From the NCBI GenBank assembly GCA_014905825.1, contig JACGCN010000058.1, forward strand, positions 167,111 through 231,110: a stretch of 64,000 nt of DNA. The letters are read 5' to 3'. This document shows, one piece after another, positions 22,591-34,511 of the stretch (its first letter is position 1; each line of letters opens with the position of its first letter). The notes under the pieces are model-generated. The model had not been told where the DNA came from. It did no database searches and was given only the letters and a program-made list of their open reading frames with translations. The DNA comes from Lyophyllum atratum. Its lineage: Eukaryota > Basidiomycota > Agaricomycetes > Agaricales > Lyophyllaceae. The position numbers and the translations under genes are program-made.

Positions 22591-25500
22591 TGGGAGATGA
22601 AAAAAGTCGGGTATGTGTGGAATGATCAACTTTTTTATGTACAGACCTGTCCGGATTTATATCGCTCTTAAGCCCGTAACTTTGCCGTTACGCTATTCGT
22701 TTGCCGAGCCTGATCTCTCTCAAACACTGTTGCCATCCAATATTGCCAGTATATACATATCACCAGAGCACCGTCCCCGCCGTCCCCAATCCCAGTAGCA
22801 CCCATAGCCACCATGTAGCTCGTCGTACTCAACCTCTGCCCCCTGTCCTCGCCCTCCCGAAAACAGTCCGACAATTGCTCATATCCTCTCCTTTTACGGT
22901 CCTCGTTTCTACACGCTCAACTAATTCCATCCGCTCTCCTCCTCGTCCAAACATCTATTCTCGATTAAACTATCAGAACCTTCATTGACACTGACCCATG
23001 GCCAATCCTCGGAGAGCATTTTTTTTACTTCCTTGCCGGTCCTCTTTCTGCCCCACATAGTACCCCACATCACGAGGCTACCAATCCTAGCGAGACGCGT
23101 GAACTCCTTTCACCTCCTACGGTCCGCCACATGGCGTAGTGTAGTAATCTCCAACTTACAGCTGAGCGCGTGTTCCATTGTCCTGCAATGTCATTCCATC
23201 TAGCTGCTGCCCGTTCTAACTACGACACTCCATCTCCGGCTCATCCACGTACCTCGTGCTAGCTGCGTAAAACTCTAAACAGTTATGACCTCGACATGGC
23301 TGAAGCCACGAGGATTCGTCCAACGACCTCGCCCACCGACACCGACTTTTCCCCGTCACTATACTGTCCAAATTCTAAAATCCACTCCGGGCCAGTGGAC
23401 CAGCATACCTTCCACACTGTCACCATAATTTCTTCCACATTTCTTCACTCTCAGTCTCCCTGTGTACGTCGTTCACACATCCAAAACACTCAGTATGGAT
23501 TGGCCTTTCCACAATCTCACATCCTTTGCTGCACCGTCCTATGACATAAGTCCGTTCGCGATCAGTGTCAATCCATCCTTCGCATACCCTTCTCGACAGA
23601 AACTTCACATGCCCTTCGCAAGCCTCCCCATTCCGGATCCACGTACCTCAAAACCCTTGCCTCAACCTATGTTTGGATCGTCAGGTAGCCAAGAACCATT
23701 AAATCTTGTTCGGACACAATCGAAACACATGTACCACATCTATCTCTTAGGTATAGATGCACGAGCCACAAGTTGCGTCTTTGGGCCATTGTGGTCGATG
23801 TCCTTCAGAACGTTGCCGTATATAGGGAACATCCCGTCCACTCCGGATCCTCGACTCAAGGTAGAGCTCAACGCAGCGTCCCAAGATCCGATTGCCCGTT
23901 ATCTATATCATGGATGAAACAAGTTCATAGCTTGATCTGGTGTCTCTTTTCACACTGCACCTCTTTTCAACGCGGATTCCTTTACCCCGCAAAGTGCTCT
24001 GAGCTTTCTCGAAGCTGGTGATTATCCTTCGATGTCCCAATTAACGTCTGCAGAACGACCCAACTCGCTCCGAGCCCGAACCTTCTCCTACATAGCCTTG
24101 ATATTTTAGGCATCAACAGAGGGCATGTTTGGAGATAGTTTGGAGATCGTGTTACGTTGATTGCGGCGTTGTCCGCGCCCCATATGTTGCCTTGCAGCCC
24201 GGAAATTCAAGGCTTATCACGAACGGGGCGCCGACGGTATCCACGAACCCCCGCCGCTCACCGTTCATTTTCCCCGCTAAGCCCGCCGACCCTCGAGACT
24301 CCAAATTCTCATTCAGCAACTTCATCTCGACTTCTCGTACTCGTATGTACCTCAGCATCAAGCCACATAGCCACACAAATATCCAAAACACATCTCATCA
24401 GCAAGTACAATGATCCTTGAATCTGTCCGGATGTCCATATACTGATGTCTCACCGACGTGATGGTTGGCGGCCGATGGCTTGATTTCATGCATTGATAGT
24501 GATGGGAACAAGTCTGCGCCCCTCAAGGCATCCCTACCTCCAGCCAATGAACGCTCGGCAAGCTATCAGTCATGTTGAGCGCTCGATTTTATCAAAAAAG
24601 CACCAATCCTATATTACGCTATCTAATCATGTTTGCTCTATGATTCAGCGACTTGTGTCGAAAAACATTATGTTTGTCATTTGACGTCCATAAGATACGC
24701 CCGGGCGAAGAGCCCATCCCTGACTTCCATATAAGGCGTGGAGTCGGGCCAGCACATCTCTACCTTCAAAGACGACCGTACGTCCGCCATCGCGATACGC
24801 ATCCCACGCAACACATCATATACAATATACGCACGTCAGTCTGTAAACCCGTTCAGAAAGCTGGCCGCCAAATGAACCCTTCTGCAAATTTCTCTCACGC
24901 GATGTATTCTGGGTGCCTTCTGCTGTTTGCATGACGGTCTCCGGCGAACGCGATACCGCCGGCCTTCCAGAACCTGGTCATTGTTGCAGACACGCGCCCA
25001 TCCATAATTGGCAACGGCAGTGCATATTTCATAGCCCACCTTTGGACAGGTGTCGATGCTGCGCCGCAGACAATAGCTCTTGGGGTATTCATGTCACATG
25101 GGTTTGCACAGCGCAAGTCCCACCCATAGCAGCCTATCCTGTATTGGAGCCGAGGACCGAGCGCTGCCAATTTGGATGGAATCGACACCGACTGAATCGT
25201 GGGGAGGCAAACAATACGTCAGGGCTGCACGTAACGGTCACCTGCATAGGTATCTCATATCCACGTCCTGTCACCTTCACGGTATCTGTGCTCCAAATTC
25301 TGATTAACCCAAAATTAAAAATGAGCGGCTTCAATGTCCTCACAGTTCAGTCTCCCAGGCACCTGACAAGTCCACCGGATTCGGAAGATCGTCTGTGTTG
25401 AACCCTTCCCTCGCACGAGAATAAAGACCACGTACACCAAACTGCCAGTTTAAGCCACCAGGCGAATGGGGCGGAACACGATTTGTTTATGACCCCTAAG

Positions 25501-26207
25501 TGGTTAGCAGAAATATATCTGCGACACCTCTGTCAGTACGGCTTTTGTGCGGTCCGGCTTCTTCGTTCAACGTGGTCAAGACTGACAACAACTATCTATA
25601 TCGCGCTGAACGTTTGGCTCCAGTAGTAATGTCGTGCAGCTGCATGTGCGGCCTCGAGGAACGATAGACCCGTTCATGTATCGCGTTGACATGCGGGCGG
25701 ATTTAGTTCGGTGCAATGATCGCAGCGTCAGGACATTTCCGAACAACCAAGGATCCTGGCCAAGAGTCCATTCTAACTGAATGGGTGAAGAGCGATTCAG
25801 ATTCTCGAGGGTAAAGTAAAGAAATTCCACGTCCCTTTCCTGAAGCGCTTTTTAGGGCCAGGTAGGGCCCTGATGTATTGTCCCCCACTCTTGTTCTTCT
25901 CGTATAGCCAGGGGTGGATTGAGAGAAGCGCGGACTAAAGGCACAGTAGAGCCGAAGTCATGCACCATGACGCCGAAGAATCCCGTCTTAAGTTTAGAAA
26001 CTGACTTACTATAGGCTTAAATTTCCAGGCCACCTTCCAGCACATTATCCGGCCGGGTATCTTGCAAGTGCCCTCGAGGTACACAATTTGCCGCGATCCA
26101 TGCTTCGTGCAAATGCTTCGCTGCTTCCGAGGGAGCATCATGATTCGTTCATGGCAGTAAAAGGTAGTTTATTTTCAGCTCTATAGTAGATGTGTTGCTC
26201 ATTAGAT
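22591..26207. other. Long gene-poor stretch upstream of the bZIP gene
   Basis: About 3.6 kb with no gene I can support. It contains the bZIP promoter and perhaps a long leader. Open frames at 23495-23917 (+), 24913-25401 (+) and several on the minus strand at 25576-26141 have no recognisable domain. The minus-strand text at 25600-26150 reads protein-like in short patches (for example VEFLYFTLENLNRSSPIQLE) broken by stops, which could be an eroded gene or element; I cannot name it. No long terminal repeats or target duplications were noticed. Confidence 0.35.
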
Positions 26208-28413
26208 TTAGAGAGTGTAGAAAAAGCCAGGTTGACCCTCTAACGGTTCCTTCAGCTTATTTTGACGAGAAAGCCTGTTGAGGCGTCGGAAATGTATATG
26301 CGTTATACCAACGAGGAGAATGAGGAGGCCCTGTGATCCCATGGTGACGCCGAGACCAGGGAGATAACGAGGCGCATCCTGCGCACGGAAGGTAGTGCTG
26401 GCGATGATACCGCCAACGCCTCCGAGCGACACTGTTAAGGCAGTTTGCACTGATCTTTGAATGACATCAGGTCAGTATACACGTGGAGGAGATAAGAAAA
26501 GATTTAACCTTTTGCTGTGTGATACTACGTTATTCGAAGCCTAAGGGGGGTGCTTTAGCATTACATGCAGGATTTAACAGCGGAAGAAGACTCGCATAGG
26601 CTAAAATACCAGGTATAGTTCCTGAATTTCCAGCATTGGTGAGGAAGATACCTGCTAAAGGTAAGCATCCGCAAGGAAAAGGTTCTAGCTGGTCCCTACC
26701 GAAATATCTCACGCCGCCATCCTTTGCGAAGGCAGTGAGTACGAGCCCGACGATGCAGATCAAGGCCTGTAGAACGATGAAGCCACCTCGGTGCTTGGTC
26801 CTGTCGGACAGCCAGGAAAAGAATAGGGTGGTCACAATCTAAGCCCAAACATTAGGCGTAGAGTATATCAAAGAAGCCGCGACATACAGATGGCAAGTAA
26901 GGGGGGGCACTCTATAGCTTAAATGTCAGTTGGGACCAAGTCATGAGAATCCGCTGCACTTACGAGAAGCAATGCATTAGTCTTTGACCAACCTAATCCC
27001 CGAAGAATGATGGAAATGAAATATGCCTGGGCGTCTGGAAAACGACTGCAGTCAGAATTTGCGGGATCGTGAAGAACTGGGTAATCACATGCGGGCAAGG
27101 TGGAACACATAAACATGGTTCCTAATCCATAGATTTAGCGATCAAGTATGCTGTCGAGCCACGAAGACCAACCGTATGACCAGAGGGTCCAATCAGATAA
27201 ATGCTTCAAGACTTTCTTCGCTGTAAGCGTATCCGGTATCGAATCACCCCGGTCTTCCTCGATGCGCTTCAAGACAAGAGCGGTCTGATCAGGAGTCAAG
27301 AACTTGTTCTGATCAGGGAAGTCTGGAATGTAGAACCAGGATAGCAATCCAAGAAAGAGAGTTAGTGCGCCCTCGATGATCTGTTTTCGGACGTGGTCAG
27401 TGGAAGTGTCGAATGTATAATCCTCAGACTCATGTACTCACGAAGATCCAAGCCCATCCCCGAATTCCCCGTTTACCATCCAGCAAGCTAAAAACGTATG
27501 CCAGGATGGGACTTATACCGCCCATGGTAATAGATATCAGGTAAAAGATAGCCAGCCTGTCAACTTGTCAAGATCCGACACTATGTTAGGGCAACGAGGT
27601 GCACAAACCGCTTCTGCACTTCATGGCGTCTGTACCTGTAAGCTGAATTGGCTTTCGATGCCTTCATTGAAGATTACTCTGCTCACCAGGTGGAGATAAT
27701 ATATATCATGGCCGGGAAGAAGGAAGCCTTGTAATAGAAGTCAGATATCACCGAAAAGCGCAAACAGCTGGTATTCCTCACCTCGAGGGCACCGAGCAGG
27801 ATGCGGGTGACAGTCAGATAGCCCCATGTTGGGACGAATCCCATAGCGAGTTGGACCGCACCCCAGGCTACTACGGAGAACGTGAGCCAGTTGCGCACGC
27901 CGAATTTCCGAAGCACCAGGTTCCCAGGAAGCTGGCTGGTGGGAAGCTTAGCAGCATCGAAAAAGCTTAGAAAATCGAAATGCCAACAATAGAATGTAAG
28001 GAACAAAATATAAGCAAGTCGCAATGCTATAACGAGCGCCTTTGGTTAACCCCTGCCGGCTCCATATCAGTATACCATGATATTTGAGAAAGGAAGGTAA
28101 TAATCTGACCAGATCCGCACCCATGCCCGCAGTGTAGGCTGCCCCGAGATTGATTCTGTCAATGAGCGCAAAAGAGTATAGGAGAGCCAAGAGCGGCAGA
28201 ATGCGCCAATCGACAAATCGCCTGGAGGGGCTATGAGACACGGTAATTGTGCGGAGCCAGAAGATCATCCTACATGGTCTTCCTCTCGAACGCTGCATCG
28301 TACTTAGAGCTGTCGGCTGCCTCGAGTTTTACTGATTCCACTGAAGGATCCTTAGAGATGGCTTTGGTGTCGGTGTCGGAGTAAGACAGAGTTTCGGCCT
28401 GAAGGTACGCCAT
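26208..28413 (-). CDS. MFS permease, allantoate/Dal5-like anion:cation symporter (copy 1)
   Basis: Plasma-membrane importer of an organic anion or vitamin-like solute; the substrate is not predictable. Start MAYLQAETLSYSDTDTKAIS at 28413. TM1 reads RFVDWRILPLLALLYSFALI, followed by the family motif DRINLGAAYTAGM. Then RYSIATCLYFVPYILF, LPGNLVLRKFGVRNWLTFSV, a LLGALEASFFPAMIYIISTW segment and RRHEVQKR, the classic Dal5-family motif. The cytosolic loop holds DQTALVLKRIEEDRGDS. The second half has FFSWLSDRTKHRG. It ends LEGQPGFFYTL. About ten short introns, all resolvable, so the copy looks intact. Intron 26541-26595 uses a GC donor. Next to a paralogue at 29459-31666 on the same strand. Confidence 0.88.
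26541..26595 (-). other. GC-AG intron in MFS copy 1
   Basis: TAT|GCGAGT donor and CCTTAG acceptor join ILAY to ASNNVVSHSKR. The paralogue has an intron at exactly this position (29741-29791) with a GT donor (TAT|GTGAGA), giving ILAY-SSNNITSHTKR. Confidence 0.85.
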
Positions 28414-29458
28414 AGTATGGGAGACGGTCTATGGGGGTTTACAGGGCGACTTGCAAATTGCCTGGGTTAGCATGGAGTAGCTTTATATGCCCCCCGGTGT
28501 CAAGAGATCATAAAACGGCCGGTTGTACAAAACGAGATAGAGACAGCCCTGAAGAACCAGGACGTGTGATCAGTAAGTGCAAGTGATCTTGACAGAAAGG
28601 TTGACTTACTTGCCCTCTCGTAAATGGAAACCCGGCCAATCCGGTCAATCCGTTCATGTTGGTAATTCGAAGACTCCAGTAGTAGCCCAAGGATCAAAAC
28701 TACTAAGGGACATCCGAGAGCAAGAGCTGGAAGAATCCCTACTAATCAACATGAGCCCCGCCGCCCCAGCGACAACTTTTGATTCCAAGCCAGGGTCCGA
28801 GAGGTACCAGAATCGGCTCCCCATTAGCTTCCCAATCGAAGACCCAAGGTGCATAAAGTATCCCCGCGCAGCGCAAATCACGACAGGATTGCTAAGATGT
28901 TGTTGACGGCCGCATCACAACATCCCTCAAGTTGTCAACAACATCCACGAGGGACATGTTTTCGATCGGAATTAGGCCATCCCAGGGTTGACTGAGTTTC
29001 GATGTGAGGTTAAAATTTTGCGGCATTCCTCAGTGGGAAGTTGGGAACAGACAGCCAGAGACAGCCTGAGATAGGAGGGTTGTTGATATTGAAGAATACA
29101 GAGACGTGTTGGGCTCCTCTGCGACGTTCATGCGAAGATCCAGAAGGTGAGCAACAATAGAAAAAGTAGCTTTCTCTCAGTGATAGCATATCAAGGGCGC
29201 GACATCAAATGGCAATGTCGATCATAATGCAGCTGATTCAGAGGCCTTATGAATCGGATTCCTGTATGGTGTGTGCGACAATCTTATCCAAGATGAGCTG
29301 TGAAGGCGACAAGAGCTCATTTAACCGAGTCGGCGTAGTTGCAGAATCTTTTGATAACCCAGGGTCCAAGGCAGACAGAATCGCATTGAACGAAGAATCT
29401 CGACATGTTGGCAGTCGATCATCTGCTCTTCTCTATGTTTACATGCCAGTAACCGCAT
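28414..29458. other. Intergenic between the two MFS genes
   Basis: About 1.05 kb holding the promoter of MFS copy 1 and the 3' flank of copy 2. No gene, repeat or mobile element end was seen that would explain the duplication. Confidence 0.4.
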
Positions 29459-31666
29459 TTACAGTGTATAAACGAACCCAGGCTGTCCTTCTACTGTGGG
29501 CGCACCTGGACCTGCAACACAGACGCGTTTGTTCTGTTTCCAAAAATAAATTGTTGTGATAGCGAGAAGAAGGAGGAGAAGGATTTGGCAGGCAATGGTC
29601 GCATAAATCCCAGGCAAGTATCTCGGAAAGTCTTTCTGCCGAAAGACGGTGGTAGCAAATATACCTCCGATTCCGCCGAACGAAATGATCATGGCCGTTG
29701 ATACTGCGCGTTTTGTGTGCGACGTTATATTATTCGAGGACTTGAGTCATGGGTCAGATGCGCCAAGTGATCGACTGGTAAAAGCTCTCACATAAGCCAG
29801 AATCCCGGGTATACATCCTCCAGATCCAGCATTGCTCAAGAAGATGCCTGGAATACAAGCTGATATGAATGAGGACCTCGCGGAAGTACTGCAAAAGGCT
29901 GACCGGCATAGCGCACACCCGCGTAGGACGAGAAACCGGTCATGACGAGCCCTATAAGGGTCATAATAGCCTGTATCGCGATGAACAAGGCTCTGTGGCG
30001 GAATTTGTCCGAAATCCAGGCAAAGCCCAGGATGCTGAAAGTCTATGTCGCCGAAGGACGGATTCCCAGCGATTAACGGCCTGTCGCAGGGAAGAAAAGA
30101 GGGACGTACGGCGAACACATACGGGGGAGCGCTCTATTCAGGGCCATTGAAAACGGGTCCAAAGAAGGATTAGAATAGAACAACATACCAGGAGTAAAGA
30201 ATTCGTGATACTCCAGCCCATTCCGCGGAGGATGATTGTCACGAAAAAGCTGCCCAGTGACAATTAAATTAGGTTAACCACTGCACCGAAAATAAGCACA
30301 TACCCAATGGCATAGGCAGGCATCGTTGCGCACATGTACATCAGCGCTGAAAGCAGAACAGCGATGAATTCCAAGCAAATCGAAGTCCACGGAGTAGACA
30401 GTCGAAAAGGGGACTCACAGAACACCCATAACTTCCAATCAAGTAGATGCTCAACTAGCTTCTTCCTAGTCAATTCATCAGGGATGGAGTCTCCGCGGTC
30501 TCGCTCAACGCGATCCAGGACGAAGGCAGTCTCCTCCTCACTGAGAAACGTGTTCTGGTCTGGGAAGTCTGATATAAAGAACCAGGCAATGATTGCGAAA
30601 AAAATGGTGATGGCGCCCTCGACGATCTAGAGTTTTGTTGATTAGTATGACTCTACGCAGAAAGTAGTCTTGACACTTGCAAAAATCCAGGCCCAGCCAG
30701 GAATACCCTGCTTCCCCCCAAGAAGACTCAGAACATATGCAAAAATTGCGCTGAAACCGCCAGTAAAGATAGAAACGACATAGAACGCCGCGAGTCTAGG
30801 ATGGGATAGCATTCATAAGTACAGCCGACGCGTAACTCTCGGTGGAACACGCGCCTTTTCTGCACTTCGTGCCTTGTATACCTGACGAACCAGCAGCAGG
30901 ATAAGGACACGTAACGAGGCGATAAAGAAAGCACTCGCACCATGTAGTGATTATAAAGACCATAGCAGGGAAGAAGCCCGCCTTTATCAACAAAAAATGA
31001 TGGTCAGAAATAGGATAGCAGGAGAGGATACATACCTCAAAGGCACCCAGGAGGACTCGGCAGAATCCTAGCAGGCCCCAGTTTGGAACAAAGCCCATTG
31101 CCAGTTGAACGATGCCCCATGCAACGACGCAAAAGGTCAGCCAGTTGCGAACACCGAGCTGGCGCAAGAAAATATTGCTGGGAAGTTGACTACGTGCTTG
31201 CATTAGTGGTGTCACAAAGCGCCGCGAGGGAGATCATTCACAATAGGATGTATGGGATGAAGTAGAGTGCGGAAACGATACTATATCGCGATCCAACAGA
31301 CAATTTCTAGTGATTGTATTTTCGTAAACAATGCACCATCTCCTCGAAAACATGGTGCTCACGAGGTCGCGATCCATCCCAGCAATCCGGGCGACCCCAA
31401 GGTTCGTCCTATCGATCAACGCAAGAGCATACAATATCCCCAGCAAAGGAAGCAGTCGCAGATCAATCTTGCGCCTTGGAGAATGAAAAGCAACGACTCT
31501 GATAAGTCACGTACTACGGCGGTTGATGAGGGAAAGTAACCTACATGGTTCTGCGTTCGAAAGTAAGGCGTTCTGCTCGCTCATCGGGGATATTGATATC
31601 CGTATGGCTTGATGAGCTATCTTTGATTGGGAGTTCAGTAGAGAGCGGACTGGATGAGACGGCCAT
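29459..31666 (-). CDS. MFS permease, allantoate/Dal5-like anion:cation symporter (copy 2)
   Basis: Tandem paralogue of the gene at 26208-28413, same family and probable membrane role. Start MAVSSSPLSTELPIKDSSSS at 31666. TM1: KIDLRLLPLLGILYALALI with DRTNLGVARIAGMDRDL. Then RYSIVSALYFIPYILFQLPS, FLRQLGVRNWLTFCVVAWG, LLGAFEAGFFPAMVFIITTW and TRHEVQKR. It ends VEGQPGFVYTL. Intron positions match those of copy 1. The N-terminal tail and loops have diverged strongly, so the duplication is not recent. Intron 30796-30854 needs a GC donor where copy 1 has GT. No disruption found in the parts traced. Confidence 0.87.
30796..30854 (-). other. GC-AG intron in MFS copy 2
   Basis: AAAAG|GCGCGT donor and TCCTAG acceptor join EVQKR to LAAFYVVSI. 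In copy 1 the equivalent intron (27557-27608) starts with GTTTGT and joins EVQKR to LAIFYL. The GT three bases downstream in copy 2 would shift the frame. Confidence 0.8.
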
Positions 31667-32869
31667 GGAGCAGACAATATGGGATGAATGCCAGTCTCTG
31701 GCCATTTATATAGGAGCGGATGACGCTGAGAAGCCGATGAACTAGGCACGAAGCCTTCGACGCCGAAAGTTTGTGGAGACGTTGAATTGCTCAAAGAAGA
31801 AGACCACAGGAAGCCTTTAAAATCGATGCGTTCTCAGGGGTTTGTGGCTACCTGATAGTTGGCGCTAGAAAAGTGCGCGTACGTCGTAAGGCAACCAAAA
31901 ACGTCGAGCTTGGATGTCCTGGGGAAAGGGAATACTAATCATAAAATGGTAGAAAGACCCGCTGGTACATGCCTACCTCTTTCAATAGGACGCCATTTTC
32001 ATGTTGCCCGAACCGCCTCGTTGATTCGCTTCCTCCTCGATTCTGAGACCACGTTTGCAAGATCAATTTTACAATCATACCGATACAGGTCCTGAATTCC
32101 CTTCAGCAGAGTCATCAATCCGAAACGGTACACGAAGCATTCTTGTGACGCGATTACTGACCTCGGTCTGAACAAAGAAGCAAAAGGCTCGAGGAAAAAA
32201 TGCCGGTGGTTAAGTCTCCGTGCAGGGAGCCCGCAAATCGATCCACAAATTTTGGGAAATAATGCGCGTTGTAGTACGACCGGACGGTGGCATTCCGTCG
32301 AAATTTGACGGGTGTCGAAGTTCCGAGGAGCGGCGGCGCCATGGAACGTGTTCTGACGCCCGAACTTGCGCTAGTGCGAGTGGCCCATCAAGACGATGGT
32401 GGGAAGTCTTGCTTTAATCGGAACATCGATAAGGGGGGGCGGGGGTCGAGAGCTTGCTGATTAGAAGAATCAAGACTTTCGAAGGCTTCTGATCTGTCCC
32501 ATGAGTAATAAGATTCTCGCCCGCCAAGACCCGACAGCGTCCTCACAAACATGTGATACGAGGCTGGTAGTTCGTGGGGCAAACGCGTAAGAAGAGGAAG
32601 ATGAAAGGGCGACATTATGCGGGATGGCTTCGGGACGCCTGGTTGCTTTACAGCGAAAACTGTCGTCGATGAAGACGACAGAAAAAATCAGTTCTATAGT
32701 GGTTGTCATACAATCCCGGCCCCGTTTGCGTTCTCCTGGTGATATTTACAATATGGTAATAATAAAAATTGGCCTGCATCTAAGTTGATATAAGTTAGTA
32801 TGAGGAGGTCGTGCTGTTAATGACGTACGAAAGCGTATACGATCAACAACGAATATGTTGAAAGTGTCG
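31667..32869. other. Intergenic, 1.2 kb, no gene supported
   Basis: Between the start of MFS copy 2 and the 3' end of the NMN adenylyltransferase gene. Minus-strand open frames at 32154-32342 and 32388-32709 show no domain; I could not join them into a convincing spliced product. Confidence 0.35.
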
Positions 32870-34074
32870 TCATGAAGCAGACTGCGATTGGGTAATCGCG
32901 CTCTTCGTCGTGGTATGCTCCTTGCCCTTGGCATTGTCAGAGAAGTTGGTGTTGGAAGCTGGGTTCGGTGTATCATCTTGGTAGAGGCCATGTTGTTCTA
33001 TATAGTCTACGACGACTGTCGGCAGTAGGTATCGCACAGAGAGTCCCCTCCTCAGGAACAACCGGACCTAAACATCAACTGAGTTACGGAGCGCGGGACT
33101 TCCGAGAATTTTGATTCCAGACCTTTGTACTGGAGACATCGTTTTGGATGAGCTGAGATATCATATGAATATTATTCCGCCATCGAGCCAGGCTGTCCGT
33201 GGCTTGATCCATCCCTGATCCGGCGCGCTCTACAATCAGGGTGCCGTAGCGACCCAATATGTGGTCAAGCTGTGTATGATAAGATGAGGTGGGCAAGCAA
33301 TCAGACAACAGTCAGACATACGTCGGCATGACTCCAGACGCCAGGTTCGCTCATGGTGCTGATCAGGTCGGAGCCCGCGAGCAACATGACATGGACGTTT
33401 CTATGTTCTCCGTCCTCTGTGTGGACACCCCCCAACACAGTATTGATTTCGTATTCGAAGTGGTCCAGCACGACAGCGGTTCGCTGGTAAGCCTGAAATG
33501 CCTCCCATGGGTCAACCATCAGCCAGGTAGAGGATTCTTCCGCGGCGAGGTTGCACATGTTCACTCTGTGAGACACCTATTAGCCCCAACTTTCAGAGGA
33601 ATAGGTACAGGCTGATGATGGAAGCATAGCATCGTCATCCGGGGATATATTTCCGGATCCGGAAGGCCGGGATGAGAAAAGCATCGATGGACGGCAAGTA
33701 GCTGCGCCAGACCGGAGGACCACACGATAGTGGAAGCCGAAGCATGCAGATGCACACAATGTGGATACCGGTTACGCTAAAGGTGGGTGCACTTACCGAT
33801 GTTGTGCACTCAGCAGTCCAGGTTTCTTGTACATGTCACTGACCGGACTCAAGTACCCTCCAACGATCTCAAAGTCTGTGTTCTGTCGGACATAGTCCTT
33901 GGCCATTTCGAACATGCGGAGATGTAGATAAGTGACTGGGCTGAACGAGCCACAAGCCACTAGGACGAGGGGGGTCTTCTTGGGATCTCGCACCACCCTG
34001 GACAGGCGATGGTGCGGAAATGAGTAATTTGGCGGGTCGGTAAAATCACCAGCGGAGGGCGGTGAAGCGTCCAT
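32870..34074 (-). CDS. NMA1: Nicotinamide/nicotinate mononucleotide adenylyltransferase
   Basis: Makes NAD+ (or deamido-NAD+) from NMN/NaMN and ATP, a final step of NAD biosynthesis, usually nuclear or cytosolic. Start MDASPPSAGDFTDPPNYSFP at 34074. The nucleotidyltransferase motif is LVLVACGSFSPVTYLHLRMF, the GxFxPxTxxHL form. Next GGYLSPVSDMYKKPGLL, then after an unusually long intron (about 230 bases, near 33571-33799) VNMCNLAAEESSTWLMVDPW. The C-terminal motif is NDVSSTKVR, the ISSTxxR signature, followed by LSVRYLLPTVVVDYIEQHGL. The tail after that (NPASNTNFSDNAKGKEHTT) is variable. Divergent from the polymerase gene at 34512. Confidence 0.92.
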
Positions 34075-34511
34075 GGAGCAGGATGTAGGAAGGAGGGGAG
34101 GGAATTAGTTTTCAGTGTGCAGAAGATTAGAGTACCATCTAGGAGCTGACTCTCTCCCAATCAATCACGCGTTTCACAGCAATACGTTCCCACGGTATTT
34201 TTATACCTGGAACTGCGTAGAAACATATCTCCGAGGACCCGTCACCAAGGAATTCTTCCAGGCGCACCTCGGTGGACGGTGGCAAGCAAGGAGCTTCGAA
34301 GGAGAGTTCTTACTGCGACAGCGACAGGGATGTTGTGACGTGGTAAACCGCTCCTACCGCGGTTGGTGTCTTTCGATGCAAATGTTGGTAAACAATGACA
34401 TCGACACTTGCTGCTCGACATCATCGAATCTGCAGAATGCAGGTGTATGAACACGACGCTGACAGCAATCACCAAGCACTTACCCTTGGTGTATGAGAAT
34501 CTGCATTCACA
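34075..34511. promoter_or_regulatory. Shared divergent promoter, NMNAT / POL4
   Basis: 437 bases between two start codons pointing away from each other. It must hold both promoters. No obvious TATA box or named motif. Confidence 0.45.

Noticed and set aside
23495..23917. Open frame starting MDWPFHNLTSF upstream of the bZIP gene
   Set aside because: No recognisable domain or signal, and no flanking exons; could be part of a leader. Too weak to call.
25576..26141. Protein-like patches on the minus strand, perhaps a transposon remnant
   Set aside because: I could not match any transposase or reverse transcriptase motif, and no terminal repeats were found.
26208..31666. MFS copy 1 as a pseudogene because of stops in every frame around 27060 and 26570
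   Set aside because: Introns at these places (one GT-AG near 27037-27090, one GC-AG at 26541-26595) restore family sequence, so the gene looks intact.
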